A stretch of 64,000 nt of DNA from Chitinophaga sp. (lineage in GTDB: Bacteria > Bacteroidota > Bacteroidia > Chitinophagales > Chitinophagaceae): positions 186,001 through 250,000 of the forward strand of contig NZ_JAGHZS010000008.1 of assembly GCF_017745275.1 (NCBI RefSeq), read 5' to 3'. Positions 25,408 to 33,322 of the stretch are shown here, in pieces (the first letter of the stretch is position 1; every line of letters starts with the position of its first letter). The notes under the pieces are model-generated. The model saw only the letters and a list, made by a program, of their open reading frames with translations, made no database searches and was not told where the DNA came from. The translations under genes and the position numbers were made by a program.

Positions 25408-26112
25408 TTATTCAAATCCTATCTTGCGTGCAATGGTAACCAACTCCGAGGTGTTGCGTACTTTCAGTTTCAGGCGGATATTTTTACGGTGTGTTTCTAC
25501 GGTATAACGGCTAAGGTTCAACGAATGTGCGATCTCTTTGTTGTTAAGCCCTTTTACTGCCATAGCCAGTACATCTTTTTCCCGGGGAGTGAGCTTATTA
25601 AACAGGTTTTCATTCTGCCGGCGCAGAATAGCACTGAGGGCTTCCGACAATTGTACATTGGTATCAATAGCATCTGTGAGGTCGAGAAAAGCACAGAGTA
25701 TTTCTACCACTCTCCCATTATTATCGTGCGTAAAAGGCACTTCCAGGCCAATCAGCCAACTGTAATCTATTTCACCTTTCTTACGTATCCGCGCCAGGCC
25801 GCCAAACTGCGCCTTGTTATTAATAAACGATTGCTGGGCTATGGCCGCCAGTTTAAAATCTTCCGGGTGCATAATGTGCCGGAAAAACTCCATGCCCATT
25901 CCCGCCATTTCTTCCGAAGAAAAACCTACGGTTGCTGCCAGGCGATCATTACACCAGGTAACAGATTTATTGTTATTATCATAGCTGTAAATCATTGCGG
26001 GAACATGATGGAGAACGCTTTCCAGCCAATGAATACGATTTCTTAGCAACTCATTTTCCTTTTGTAAGGCATTGAGGGAAAAATTTTGCCCTGAGTCCGA
26101 GCCTGTCTGCAT
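25408..26112 (-). CDS. PAS-LuxR transcription regulator
   Basis: 234 residues from the ATG at 26112; the frame extends upstream only from a TTG. A short coiled coil (LQKENELLRNRIHWLES) leads into a PAS domain (about 35-150, with MIYSYDNNNKSVTWCNDRLAATVGFS and a DYSWLIGLEVP-type C-terminal sheet). A LuxR/GerE helix-turn-helix closes it (LTPREKDVLAMAVKGLNNKEIAHSLNLSRYTVETHRKNI). No receiver or kinase domain is present, so it senses directly through the PAS pocket; the ligand is unknown. The gene diverges from sod, 302 bp apart, so regulation of sod is possible but untested. Confidence 0.88.
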   Translation of the reverse strand: MQTGSDSGQNFSLNALQKENELLRNRIHWLESVLHHVPAMIYSYDNNNKSVTWCNDRLAATVGFSSEEMAGMGMEFFRHIMHPEDFKLAAIAQQSFINNKAQFGGLARIRKKGEIDYSWLIGLEVPFTHDNNGRVVEILCAFLDLTDAIDTNVQLSEALSAILRRQNENLFNKLTPREKDVLAMAVKGLNNKEIAHSLNLSRYTVETHRKNIRLKLKVRNTSELVTIARKIGFE

Positions 26113-26306
26113 ACTATACGTTTTAAACAAACAATAGGTAAACAACGATCAAGCACACACGAAATATGCCTATATGTTACGTCCTGTTAAACCGAGTACC
26201 CGTAAATATAAAATAATTTTCCATATGATCAAGTCCTGGTAATGGCCGATTTCATGATTTTGCTCTTTGCTTATTGGGTTTTGCGGGTTTAAATGCCTTA
26301 AGCGAA

Positions 26307-26346
26307 CTAAATATCTAAATAACTAAATAATTAAATGGCTAAATTT
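26307..26346. repeat. Five tandem 8-bp units (CTAAATAA) upstream of sod
   Basis: CTAAATAT, CTAAATAA, CTAAATAA, TTAAATGG and CTAAATTT follow each other without gaps, about 70-110 bp before the sod ATG. The array lies just upstream of a candidate -7 box (TAAATTTG). It could be a binding array or a length-variable tract that tunes the promoter. Confidence 0.55.
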
Positions 26347-26414
26347 TAACGGATTGGCAGTAAATTTGGCGACTGTCAAGAAATCATATTTTAAAACCCG
26401 TAAAAAATTGAGTT

Positions 26415-27023
26415 ATGGCATTTACACTTCCGAGCTTACCATACGCCACTGACGCGTTAGAGCCGAATTTCGATAAATTGACAATGGAAATTCACCACGG
26501 TAAGCACCACCAGGCTTATGTAGATAATCTGAACAAAGCAATTGCAGGTACTGAAAACGAGAACAAATCACTGGAAGAGCTGGTAGCTAATGCCGGCAAA
26601 ATCAGCCCTGCAGTAAGAAACAATGGCGGTGGCCACTGGAATCACAGTTTCTTCTGGACCAGCCTTGCTCCTAATGCAGGCGGCGCTCCAACCGGTAAAC
26701 TGGCAGATGCTATCAACAGCGCATTCGGTTCTTTTGAAGCCTTCCAGGAAAAATTCAGCACTGCCGGCGCTACCCGCTTCGGTTCTGGCTGGGCATGGTT
26801 GCTGATTAAAGACGGCAAACTGGAAGTTTCTTCCACTCCTAACCAGGATAATCCCCTGATGGATGTTGCTGAAGTAAAAGGTACTCCAATCCTCGGCGTA
26901 GATGTATGGGAACATGCTTACTACCTGAAATACCAGAACCGTCGCCCGGAATACCTGAAAGCATTCTGGAACGTTGTTGACTGGAACGCCATTAGCAAAC
27001 GCTACGAAGCAGCAGCTAAATAA
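26415..27023 (+). CDS. Superoxide dismutase (Mn or cambialistic type)
   Basis: 202 residues. The four metal ligands are visible: His27 in EIHHGKHH, His77 in GGGHWNHSFFW, and Asp163 and His167 in DVWEHAYY. The GGHxNH motif together with a Gln in TPNQDNPL points to the Mn-type arrangement, although Bacteroidota enzymes may accept Fe. It has no signal peptide and is cytoplasmic. The gene stands alone and is preceded by the 8-bp repeat array. Its stop codon overlaps the first bases of an intergenic inverted repeat shared with the convergent oxidoreductase gene. Confidence 0.95.
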   Translation: MAFTLPSLPYATDALEPNFDKLTMEIHHGKHHQAYVDNLNKAIAGTENENKSLEELVANAGKISPAVRNNGGGHWNHSFFWTSLAPNAGGAPTGKLADAINSAFGSFEAFQEKFSTAGATRFGSGWAWLLIKDGKLEVSSTPNQDNPLMDVAEVKGTPILGVDVWEHAYYLKYQNRRPEYLKAFWNVVDWNAISKRYEAAAK

Positions 27024-27137
27024 GCTGAAAGCATAAAGCGAAAAGCAAAAAGCCATTGTGTAACAGATATAAGCGGATAAACGCTTTACTCTACTACACA
27101 ATGGCTTTTTGCTTTTCGTTTTATGCTTTCAGCTCAT
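27022..27137. repeat. AAAGC-type inverted repeat between convergent genes
   Basis: AGCTGAAAGCATAAAGC(G/A)AAAAGC then AAAAAGCCATTGTGTA on the left, with the matching complement TACACAATGGCTTTTTGC on the right. It fills the complete gap between sod and the Gfo/Idh/MocA gene and probably serves as a bidirectional terminator. Confidence 0.8.
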
Positions 27138-28529
27138 CTAGGCTTTCACTTTCAGTGTTTCCGGATCCCAGTGAATGATCTTATTTTCAAAATAACTTTC
27201 ATTACACAGCAATGCTGGCGCCGCAGCCCGGAAACCAAAGGTTGGGTTCTCTGCTACTTTACCACCGGTACGCATCGCGTTAAACAGGTTATAGAAGTGA
27301 TCAAAGTGAGCACCTTTGTAGCCTTTCTCTGCTTCGTACACCATTTTCTCCTGTGGCAGAATCTCTGCACGATTATATACATACGTTTTACCACCAGCAT
27401 TATTTGCAGCTGCATTGGCTGCTGCTAATGGATCATTCTCATCCACATGTTCGCTATTGCGATATACCGTTACTCTATCCCACTCTACAGTCATGGAGCC
27501 TTCGCTACCCACCATACGGAGGTAGTTGGTACCACCCGTACCATCTACGAAGTTCACACGAAGCGACAAGTTAAATGCAGGGTGTATCGCAGTTTCAGGA
27601 TAATCAAACATACCCAGCATTACATCAGGTACTTCCCTGCCATCTTTCCAGTAACGTAAGCCACCAGTAGCCATGATCTTATTGGGACCAAGGGAGCCCG
27701 TTACCAGGTGCAAACTGGAAAACAGGTGAACGAATAAATCGCCGGAAACACCGGTGCCATAATCTTTGTAATTACGCCAGCGGAAGAAACGTAATGGGTC
27801 AAAAGCGCGCTTCGGTGCGTTTTTGAGGTAAGTATCCCAATCCACTGTTTTAGTGGACGCATCGGCAGGAATAGGATATTGCCATGCACCGGTGGGCGAC
27901 ATACGCGCCCAGAATCCTTCTGCATAGTTCAGCTTACCAATAGCCCCATCTTTCAGGAGTTGCCTGGCTTTTTCATTTCCCAGAGAACTCATCCCCTGGC
28001 TGCCTACCTGGTAAACTACTTTCCCGTTGCGCGCCTGCGCTTCCACTACTGCAGGCCCTTCACTGATATCATGTACCATCGGCTTTTCGCAATACACCGA
28101 TTTTCCTTTGTTCATAGCGGCTACCGAAATTTCCTTATGCCAGAAGTCCGGTACGGCAATGATAACAGCATCAATATCTTTACGATCCAGGATATCCTGG
28201 TAACTACGGGTAGTATATATGTCGTTACCCCATTTCTTCTTTGCGTCTGCTAACCGGCCATCATACAAATCACAGGCGGCAATCAGTTTTACACCAGGCA
28301 CAGTGATCGCAGTATTGGCATCTGCGGTACCCATGTTACCTGCACCTATCAGCGCAATCTGAATCTGGTCGTTTGCACTGTACTTTTCCCTCAACCGGGA
28401 AAGCGACTGAATATTTCTTTGTCTGTCAGCAGCAGTCAGAATGCTCGGTAGCAGCGATGCGCCTACTACACCTTTGGCAAACTTGCTGAGAAAGGCCCGG
28501 CGAGAGTCTTCATTGGAATTTACTGGCAT
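27138..28529 (-). CDS. Gfo/Idh/MocA family oxidoreductase, Tat-exported
   Basis: 463 residues. The N-terminus contains SRRAFLSKFAKGVVGASLLP, a twin-arginine export signal. The Rossmann fold has IALIGAGNMGTADANTA; EKP (in VYCEKPMVHDIS) is the catalytic-lysine motif of the family. The C-terminal domain is the usual substrate-binding alpha/beta fold. Exported members are very common in Bacteroidota, often acting on sugars with tightly bound NAD(P); the substrate is not evident here. The gene is monocistronic, convergent with sod. Confidence 0.88.
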   Translation of the reverse strand: MPVNSNEDSRRAFLSKFAKGVVGASLLPSILTAADRQRNIQSLSRLREKYSANDQIQIALIGAGNMGTADANTAITVPGVKLIAACDLYDGRLADAKKKWGNDIYTTRSYQDILDRKDIDAVIIAVPDFWHKEISVAAMNKGKSVYCEKPMVHDISEGPAVVEAQARNGKVVYQVGSQGMSSLGNEKARQLLKDGAIGKLNYAEGFWARMSPTGAWQYPIPADASTKTVDWDTYLKNAPKRAFDPLRFFRWRNYKDYGTGVSGDLFVHLFSSLHLVTGSLGPNKIMATGGLRYWKDGREVPDVMLGMFDYPETAIHPAFNLSLRVNFVDGTGGTNYLRMVGSEGSMTVEWDRVTVYRNSEHVDENDPLAAANAAANNAGGKTYVYNRAEILPQEKMVYEAEKGYKGAHFDHFYNLFNAMRTGGKVAENPTFGFRAAAPALLCNESYFENKIIHWDPETLKVKA

Positions 28530-28631
28530 GATTTAACCTTTTTTTAGGTTGTAAATGATAACTGTTTCTTATTCACTGAGATTCTCAAAATAAAAACAAT
28601 AAACCGGAATTCATAATTTATGTATAAAACA

Positions 28632-28686
28632 CAGCCACACCAACATCATTAAAGCGCCGATGCTTTTAACAATGCTGACGTGGCTG
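28632..28686 (-). terminator. Hairpin downstream of the small secreted protein gene
   Basis: CAGCCAC pairs with GTGGCTG (28632-28686) and an inner AAAGC/GCTTT pair is present. It lies 23 bp after the stop of the next minus-strand gene. No T-run follows, so terminator function is tentative. Confidence 0.45.
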
Positions 28687-28708
28687 ATCAGTGAATGCAA
28701 AATTTCGC

Positions 28709-29110
28709 TTACTGTACTTTTACTTTCTGGCGCCAAACAGTTTGGCTGGTAACACCATCACTCAATACCAGGCTGGCAACGTAAGATGTGCCCGAGGTGT
28801 AATCTTCAATCCACATCGCAGGGCTGGTGAGATCAGAGATAAACATGGCCGGGCTGGAGTTCACCGGCTGAAATACCCACTGGTAGGTACATCCGGGCAC
28901 ATTGTCTGCATAAAAATTATAATAGGGCTCTGCGGCATCCAGTATTAAAAAGCCCTGTGATACGGCTGGAGCAGGAATAATACTCACATTTACCTGTGCA
29001 GGAATGGTACGGGCCTGTACTTCTTCGGCCAACGGGGCTACCTGCTTTTCCTGTGCATAGATACCGGTAAAGCATAAGAGGCTGCCAAATAATAAAATCA
29101 TTGTTTTCAT
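28709..29110 (-). CDS. Small secreted protein of unknown function
   Basis: 133 residues with a clear signal peptide (MKTMILLFGSLLCFTGIYAQ). The mature part (CTYQWVFQPV, SSPAMFISDL, YVASLVLSDG, ending VWRQKVKVQ) has the alternating hydrophobic pattern of an Ig-like or beta-sandwich fold. I do not recognise the family. No C-terminal sorting domain of the type IX system is visible. It is a single-gene unit. Confidence 0.6.
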   Translation of the reverse strand: MKTMILLFGSLLCFTGIYAQEKQVAPLAEEVQARTIPAQVNVSIIPAPAVSQGFLILDAAEPYYNFYADNVPGCTYQWVFQPVNSSPAMFISDLTSPAMWIEDYTSGTSYVASLVLSDGVTSQTVWRQKVKVQ

Positions 29111-29204
29111 TGTATCTGTTTTTGGGTTTAAAATGAATCTGAGTTGTCATCTCCCTACAAACAATATTCACCGGGTCGGATAGCAGGGGCACTTGTGAGG
29201 ATAA

Positions 29205-29233
29205 AAGGAAGTCCCACATGAGAGGACTTCCTT
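29205..29233 (-). terminator. Terminator of the ctp unit
   Basis: AAGGAAGTCC and GGACTTCCTT form a perfect 10-bp stem followed by TTTTAT on the minus strand. It lies about 130 bp after the stop of the S41 protease. A 31-codon frame without a start codon (29241-29333) lies in the gap and may be a relic. Confidence 0.7.
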
Positions 29234-29361
29234 GTTGATATCAATATTCTTCGTTGTCAGGTAATAGCTTAAGATCGGGATCTGTGTGGGTTTGTGGTAC
29301 GGCCAGCAGGTATAATTTATCATACCAGGTGTACTAAAACTTTTGATAAAAAAGTGATCCG

Positions 29362-31038
29362 TTATTGTTTTGCAACGGATAACAGCTGCTTATACTTCGC
29401 CGGGTTACGCAGGAGATCTATGGCGGTATTCACCTCATTGTCCCAGTCCAGTGACTTGATAATACGGCCTTTCTGCAAATAATAGCGATTCACGATCTCT
29501 TCTTCCAGCAAGCGTTTGATCTCTTCTTTATTCTTCAGCAGGTCCTGTTTCTTATCATGCTTCATTTTGGTTTCCAGCGTTTCCAGTTCCTGCGCAATAG
29601 CATCGTAATATTTTTCTTTTTTTGCGGTGGTTTTGAAAGCGTCTAACGCATCTTCACTACGGGTTTTATAGCTGTAGTCTTTGTTATCGAGGTAGCGTTC
29701 AAAATCTTCAAACTCAGCATCAGTAAGCCGGAAGCTACCAGCAGCCGCTATTTTCGGGTGACTGTAATAATAGTTGGTTGCATAGTCGAAGATAAATTGC
29801 TTGCGGATAAGGGTAATGGCTACCTGGCTGATATAGGTAGGATCTACTTTAGCATCTGGTTCTATCCCGCCGCCATCTTTTACGGATCTGCCACCAATAG
29901 TGGTAAATGATTTCCGGAGAGAATCCGGCACATAGTCCACACCGCCATCTTCATTTCGGTGCGAGTAATCGATCGCTTGTATACAGCGGCCACTTGGCGT
30001 ATAATATTTTGCGGTGGTTACTTTCAACTTGGTATTATAAGGCAACTGGCGGGTAGTTTGCACCAGTCCCTTTCCATAGGAGCGCTGACCTATTACGAGG
30101 CCGCGATCCAGGTCCTGGATGCTGCCTGCCACAATTTCTGAAGCTGATGCAGAAGAGTGGTTGGTTAGTACCGCCAAAGGGAGGCGGACATCTACCGGTT
30201 GCTCAGACGTTTCATAGCTACGGTCCCAGTTTTTCACCTTTCCGCGGGTGCTGACGATCAACCTGTTCTTGTCTACAAAAATATTGGCTACTACAACAGC
30301 CTCATCCAGCAGGCCGCCGGGGTTGCCGCGCAGGTCAAGGATCATCCCTTTCAGTGCCGGGTTGGATTGCCGCAGTTGCTCTACAGCACGACGTACCATG
30401 GCACCGCTGTTTTCGGTAAACTGGGTCATTTTTATGTACCCGATATCATTCTTCACAATACCGGAATAGCTAACAGCTTTTACATTAATTTCTTCGCGGA
30501 TAATTTTCTTTGGCGTTTCCACTCCGGTGAGGGGATTTCTGAATACCATATTTAGCGGGGTACCTGCGGCGCCTTTCAGTTGCCTGCTTACTTCTTCCTG
30601 TGGTACATTTTTAGTGGATTTGCCATCCATACTCACAATAATATCACCCGGTTTTACGCCGGCTTTATCCATGGGGCTGCCTTCATAAACGTCGGTGATA
30701 GCTGTCCATTCGCCGTTGGTGTTGATGGAAGCGCCTACACCACCGTATTTACCGGTGGCCATAAATTTGAGGTCGTCCAGGTTTTCTTCGGAAACGAAGT
30801 CGGTAAATGGATCTGTTTCTTCAAGCATGGCTTCAATGCCTTTGCGCATCACTTTTTCGGGCGGTAGGTCATCTACGTAGTAAGTGTTCAGTTCCCGGTA
30901 GAAAGCGGCGAATATGTCCAGGTTTTTGGCAATCTGGAAATATCTGTCGTTTTCATTGAAAGCAAAGATGCCTGCTGCTGTAATGAGTAACAACAGTGCT
31001 GCTGTCAGTTTCTTTCTTTTATTAAAAAACGCACGCAT
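29362..31038 (-). CDS. C-terminal processing peptidase (S41, CtpA/Prc type)
   Basis: 558 residues from the ATG at 31038. One N-terminal membrane anchor (RKKLTAALLLLITAAGIFAF) is followed by an S41 N-terminal helix region, a PDZ domain (GGVGASINTNGEWTAITDVYEGSPMDKAGVKPGD) and the protease core. The catalytic Ser lies in NHSSASASEIVAGSIQD and Lys in RSYGKGLVQ. A helical, charged C-terminal tail of about 150 residues (LDAFKTTAKKEKYYDAIAQELE) is typical of Bacteroidota members. It degrades or processes periplasmic proteins. The gene follows yidD by 49 bp on the same strand and may share its transcript with rpmH-rnpA-yidD. Confidence 0.92.
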   Translation of the reverse strand: MRAFFNKRKKLTAALLLLITAAGIFAFNENDRYFQIAKNLDIFAAFYRELNTYYVDDLPPEKVMRKGIEAMLEETDPFTDFVSEENLDDLKFMATGKYGGVGASINTNGEWTAITDVYEGSPMDKAGVKPGDIIVSMDGKSTKNVPQEEVSRQLKGAAGTPLNMVFRNPLTGVETPKKIIREEINVKAVSYSGIVKNDIGYIKMTQFTENSGAMVRRAVEQLRQSNPALKGMILDLRGNPGGLLDEAVVVANIFVDKNRLIVSTRGKVKNWDRSYETSEQPVDVRLPLAVLTNHSSASASEIVAGSIQDLDRGLVIGQRSYGKGLVQTTRQLPYNTKLKVTTAKYYTPSGRCIQAIDYSHRNEDGGVDYVPDSLRKSFTTIGGRSVKDGGGIEPDAKVDPTYISQVAITLIRKQFIFDYATNYYYSHPKIAAAGSFRLTDAEFEDFERYLDNKDYSYKTRSEDALDAFKTTAKKEKYYDAIAQELETLETKMKHDKKQDLLKNKEEIKRLLEEEIVNRYYLQKGRIIKSLDWDNEVNTAIDLLRNPAKYKQLLSVAKQ

Positions 31039-31087
31039 GCAAGAATGTATAAGATGAATGATAGTAGTTGGCAACCGGTAGCACTGT

Positions 31088-31318
31088 TCAGGGAACCGGA
31101 TCGTATCCATGTCCTCCCCAGGGATGACAGGACAATATACGCTTTATGGTGAGATAGCCACCTTTGAGTGGACCATATTTTTTAAATGCTTCGAGGCCAT
31201 ATTGCGAGCAGGTGGGGGTATAACGACATTTACTGCCCAATAAGGGAGATATAAACCATTGATAGATTTTTATCAGAAAGATAAATGGATAAGCCAACCA
31301 GCGCACAACACGGGACAT
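31088..31318 (-). CDS. yidD: Membrane protein insertion efficiency factor YidD
   Basis: 76 residues from the ATG at 31318. The frame runs upstream into an inverted repeat and is not coding there. FLIKIYQWFISPLLGSKCRYTPTCSQYGLEAFKKYG and SCHPWGGHGYDPVP are the hallmark of YidD. It helps YidC insert proteins into the inner membrane. The place after rnpA is conserved in bacteria. yidC itself is not next to it. The interval to rnpA is filled by an AAAGC-type repeat. Confidence 0.95.
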   Translation of the reverse strand: MSRVVRWLAYPFIFLIKIYQWFISPLLGSKCRYTPTCSQYGLEAFKKYGPLKGGYLTIKRILSCHPWGGHGYDPVP

Positions 31319-31338
31319 AGATCGAATATTTAAATTAG

Positions 31339-31445
31339 CCAAAAGCAGAAAGCACAAAGCTATTGTAGCGAATGAACATAGCGTATTAATATTCGCGAGG
31401 GGCACTTGCTACAATAGCTTTGTGCTTTCAGCTTTCTGCCTTCTG
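31339..31445. repeat. AAAGC-type inverted repeat overlapping the 3' end of rnpA
   Basis: The left part AGCAGAAAGC..AAAGCTATTGTAGCGAATGA pairs with CTACAATAGCTTTGTGCTTTCAGCTTTCTGCC. The last codons and the TGA of rnpA (product end QKAES) come from this arm, so the repeat forms part of a coding sequence. It separates rnpA from yidD. Confidence 0.8.
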
Positions 31446-31811
31446 CAGTTTCCTTAAAATTACCGAAATTTTATCTTGCACCACAGAAAAGGGGGCTATT
31501 TTTTTGTCGGTGTAGATGAGGAAAACGGCGAGCTGCCGGGATTCCGACCGGAGATGGTCGTATAATTCCTGTTTTTGGAGGCGCCAGGCTTCACGGCCCA
31601 GGCGTTTGATGCGGTTACGGTCTACCGCATGGGGAAAGCGGCGGGTAGTAGCGCTAAATCCTACCTGCACGGGATATTTGCATGGCCCTGGGAGGGGCAT
31701 GTATACCACGCGGTACGGAAAAACAGAAAACGCTTTTCCTTCACGAAAAAGCGTTTCAATAAGTTTTCTGCTTTTTAACCTTTCTTCCTTTTTAAAAGAA
31801 TAAGTTTTTAT
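31428..31811 (-). CDS. rnpA: Ribonuclease P protein component, apparent ATA start
   Basis: The conserved part is GFSATTRRFPHAVDRNRIKRLGREAWR, the RnpA RNA-binding signature; the protein binds RNase P RNA for tRNA 5' maturation. In-frame homology continues upstream of the first ATG/GTG (KTYSFKKEERLKSRKLIET, then GKAFSVFPYRVVYMPLP). No ATG, GTG or TTG precedes it before a TAA. An ATA at 31811-31809 gives 127 residues, the normal length, beginning where homologues have ATG AAA. Candidate starts are the ATA or a downstream GTG that would remove about 32 conserved residues. It follows rpmH by 25 bp, the normal order. Confidence 0.85.
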   Translation of the reverse strand: MKTYSFKKEERLKSRKLIETLFREGKAFSVFPYRVVYMPLPGPCKYPVQVGFSATTRRFPHAVDRNRIKRLGREAWRLQKQELYDHLRSESRQLAVFLIYTDKKIAPFSVVQDKISVILRKLQKAES

Positions 31812-31836
31812 GGCAAATAGTATTTAGCTACTATAA

Positions 31837-31992
31837 TTATTTCAGCTTACGCTCGTCAGAAACAGTCAGCTTCTTACGACCTTTTGCTCTACGGGAAGCC
31901 AATACCTTACGGCCATTAGCAGTTTCCATTCTCTTTCTGAAGCCGTGAACGCTCTTTCTGCGTCTGTTATGCGGTTGAAAAGTACGTTTCAT
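31837..31992 (-). CDS. rpmH: 50S ribosomal protein L34
   Basis: 51 residues, ATG at 31992, TAA at 31837-31839. The sequence starts MKRTFQPHNRRRKSVHGFRKRM and is unmistakable L34; it is too short for many ORF lists. It is the first gene of a minus-strand unit with rnpA and perhaps yidD. A good -7 box (TACCTTTG) lies 74 bp upstream. Confidence 0.97.
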   Translation of the reverse strand: MKRTFQPHNRRRKSVHGFRKRMETANGRKVLASRRAKGRKKLTVSDERKLK

Positions 31993-32065
31993 TTCTTTTT
32001 TTTGTTTTTACCTGTACTATACTAGAACTCCCGAATTAAAGTATACTGTTTTTTAAAACGGAAGG

Positions 32066-32073
32066 CAAAGGTA
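32066..32073 (-). promoter_or_regulatory. -7 promoter element of rpmH
   Basis: TACCTTTG on the minus strand matches the Bacteroidota -7 consensus TAnnTTTG. The rpmH ATG lies about 74 bp downstream. The -33 region is T-rich but lacks a perfect TTTG. Confidence 0.55.
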
Positions 32074-32116
32074 GCAGAAAATATTTAGAAAGTAAAATTA
32101 AAATCTCAAATTCTTA

Positions 32117-32162
32117 AATGTAAAGGTGGAATGCAGTACCAGCCGCATTCCACCTTTACATT
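32117..32162. terminator. Perfect 18-bp hairpin after the skp genes
   Basis: The arms 32117-32134 and 32145-32162 are exact reverse complements (core AAAGGTGGAATGC) with a 10-nt loop. It lies 12 bp after the stop of the second skp gene and before the rpmH promoter. No long T-run follows. Confidence 0.65.
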
Positions 32163-32173
32163 AAAAAAGTTAA

Positions 32174-32683
32174 TTATTTAACGCCCAGTTTAGTCTTAAC
32201 AGCAGCGAGGATATCGTCAGCAGCAGGGGAAACCAGCAGCATACCAGCAGAGCTGTCGATTACATAACCGTAACCTTTTTCTTTTGCTACATCTTCGATG
32301 GCTTTGCGGGCTTTATCGTAGATAGGTTTCAGCAGTTCCTGTTGTTTAGCCTGTACTTTTTGTTCAGCAGCTTCGCGGTAGTCCTGGATACGTTTCTGTG
32401 CGTCCTGGATTTCACGACCTTTAATTTCTTTCATATTATCGGTCATAGTAGCAGCCTTGTCGTCGAACTCCTTCATTTTCTTTGTGTACTCATCCACCAT
32501 AGTTTTACCCTCACCTTCCAGGCTTTGAGCAAAAGTCTGCAGATCAGTTTCTGCCTTTTTAGCTTCCGGCATGCTGGCTACCAGTGCCTGCGCATTGATA
32601 TGAGCGACTTTGGATTGTGCCATTGCATTCACGCTGAACAAACCGGTAACCGCCACAAAAGCAATAATTACGTACTTCTTCAT
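32174..32683 (-). CDS. OmpH/Skp family periplasmic chaperone (second copy)
   Basis: 169 residues with a signal peptide (MKKYVIIAFVAVTGLFSVNAMA) and a long alpha-helical coiled coil rich in Lys, Glu and Gln, the Skp/OmpH 'tentacles'; the C-terminus carries the conserved YVIDSSAGMLLVSPAADDI strand. It escorts unfolded outer-membrane proteins across the periplasm. It is the last gene of the uppS-bamA-skp-skp series; it sits 57 bp after its paralogue and shares with it the AHINAQ and IQDYREAAEQKVQ-type pattern. Tandem skp genes are common in Bacteroidota. Confidence 0.9.
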   Translation of the reverse strand: MKKYVIIAFVAVTGLFSVNAMAQSKVAHINAQALVASMPEAKKAETDLQTFAQSLEGEGKTMVDEYTKKMKEFDDKAATMTDNMKEIKGREIQDAQKRIQDYREAAEQKVQAKQQELLKPIYDKARKAIEDVAKEKGYGYVIDSSAGMLLVSPAADDILAAVKTKLGVK

Positions 32684-32740
32684 GATGTTGTCTGTGTTTA
32701 AAAAAATTTAAATACTTATAGTTAAAAAATAGGTACACGA

Positions 32741-33256
32741 TTACTTCTTTACCCCAAGGGATTTCAGAATCTCTTCACTCTTATCCAGCTTGGGATCAGA
32801 GAAAATAACGGTGGCACCTGCGGCCTTGTCCAGCACAAAATCAAACATCCTGCTGGCAGACAGTTTCTGCACGGCATTGTAGATCCTGTCCTGGATTGGT
32901 TTTACCAGCTCTTCCCTTTTTTTGAAAAGATCGCCTTCATAACCAAAACGCTTCTTCTGCAAATCCTTTGCCTCTTTTTCTCTGGCTACAATCTCATCCT
33001 CTCTTTTACGCTTTAGCTCTTCTGTTAACATCACCTGTTCGGCCTGATAAGACTTGTACATCTTATCCACTTCCTGGAATTTCGCATCAATCTCCTTCTG
33101 CCACTGTTCAGCAACAGCATCCAGTTTCTTCTGCGATTCCTTGTACTCCGGAATACTTTCCAGTATATATTTTGTATCTATCACACAATAGCGCTGTGCA
33201 CTTGCTGCACCGCCCATAGCCAATACAATAGCAGCTGTAATAAATATTTTTTTCAT
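32741..33256 (-). CDS. OmpH/Skp family periplasmic chaperone (first copy)
   Basis: 171 residues from the ATG at 33256; the frame upstream begins only with a TTG. The signal peptide MKKIFITAAIVLAMGGAASA is followed by a Skp-like helical body (YKESQKKLDAVAEQWQKEIDAKFQEVDKMYKS) and the closing motif FDFVLDKAAGATVIFSDPKLDKSEEIL. It is placed directly downstream of bamA, the outer-membrane assembly factor it feeds with substrate. The gap to bamA is 66 bp. Confidence 0.9.
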   Translation of the reverse strand: MKKIFITAAIVLAMGGAASAQRYCVIDTKYILESIPEYKESQKKLDAVAEQWQKEIDAKFQEVDKMYKSYQAEQVMLTEELKRKREDEIVAREKEAKDLQKKRFGYEGDLFKKREELVKPIQDRIYNAVQKLSASRMFDFVLDKAAGATVIFSDPKLDKSEEILKSLGVKK

Positions 33257-33322
33257 GCTACAATAGATTTTTTGCAAAACCAAGACAACGGTTAAACTTG
33301 CAATATATAATTTATTTTCACA

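Noticed and set aside
29241..29333. 31-codon open frame downstream of the S41 protease (YDKLYLLAVPQTHTDPD)
   Set aside because: The product looks protein-like, but the frame has no start codon and may be a relic; too little to call a gene.
31428..31709. rnpA starting at a GTG or at the internal ATG
   Set aside because: This would remove about 32 residues that match the family; the ATA start restores normal length.
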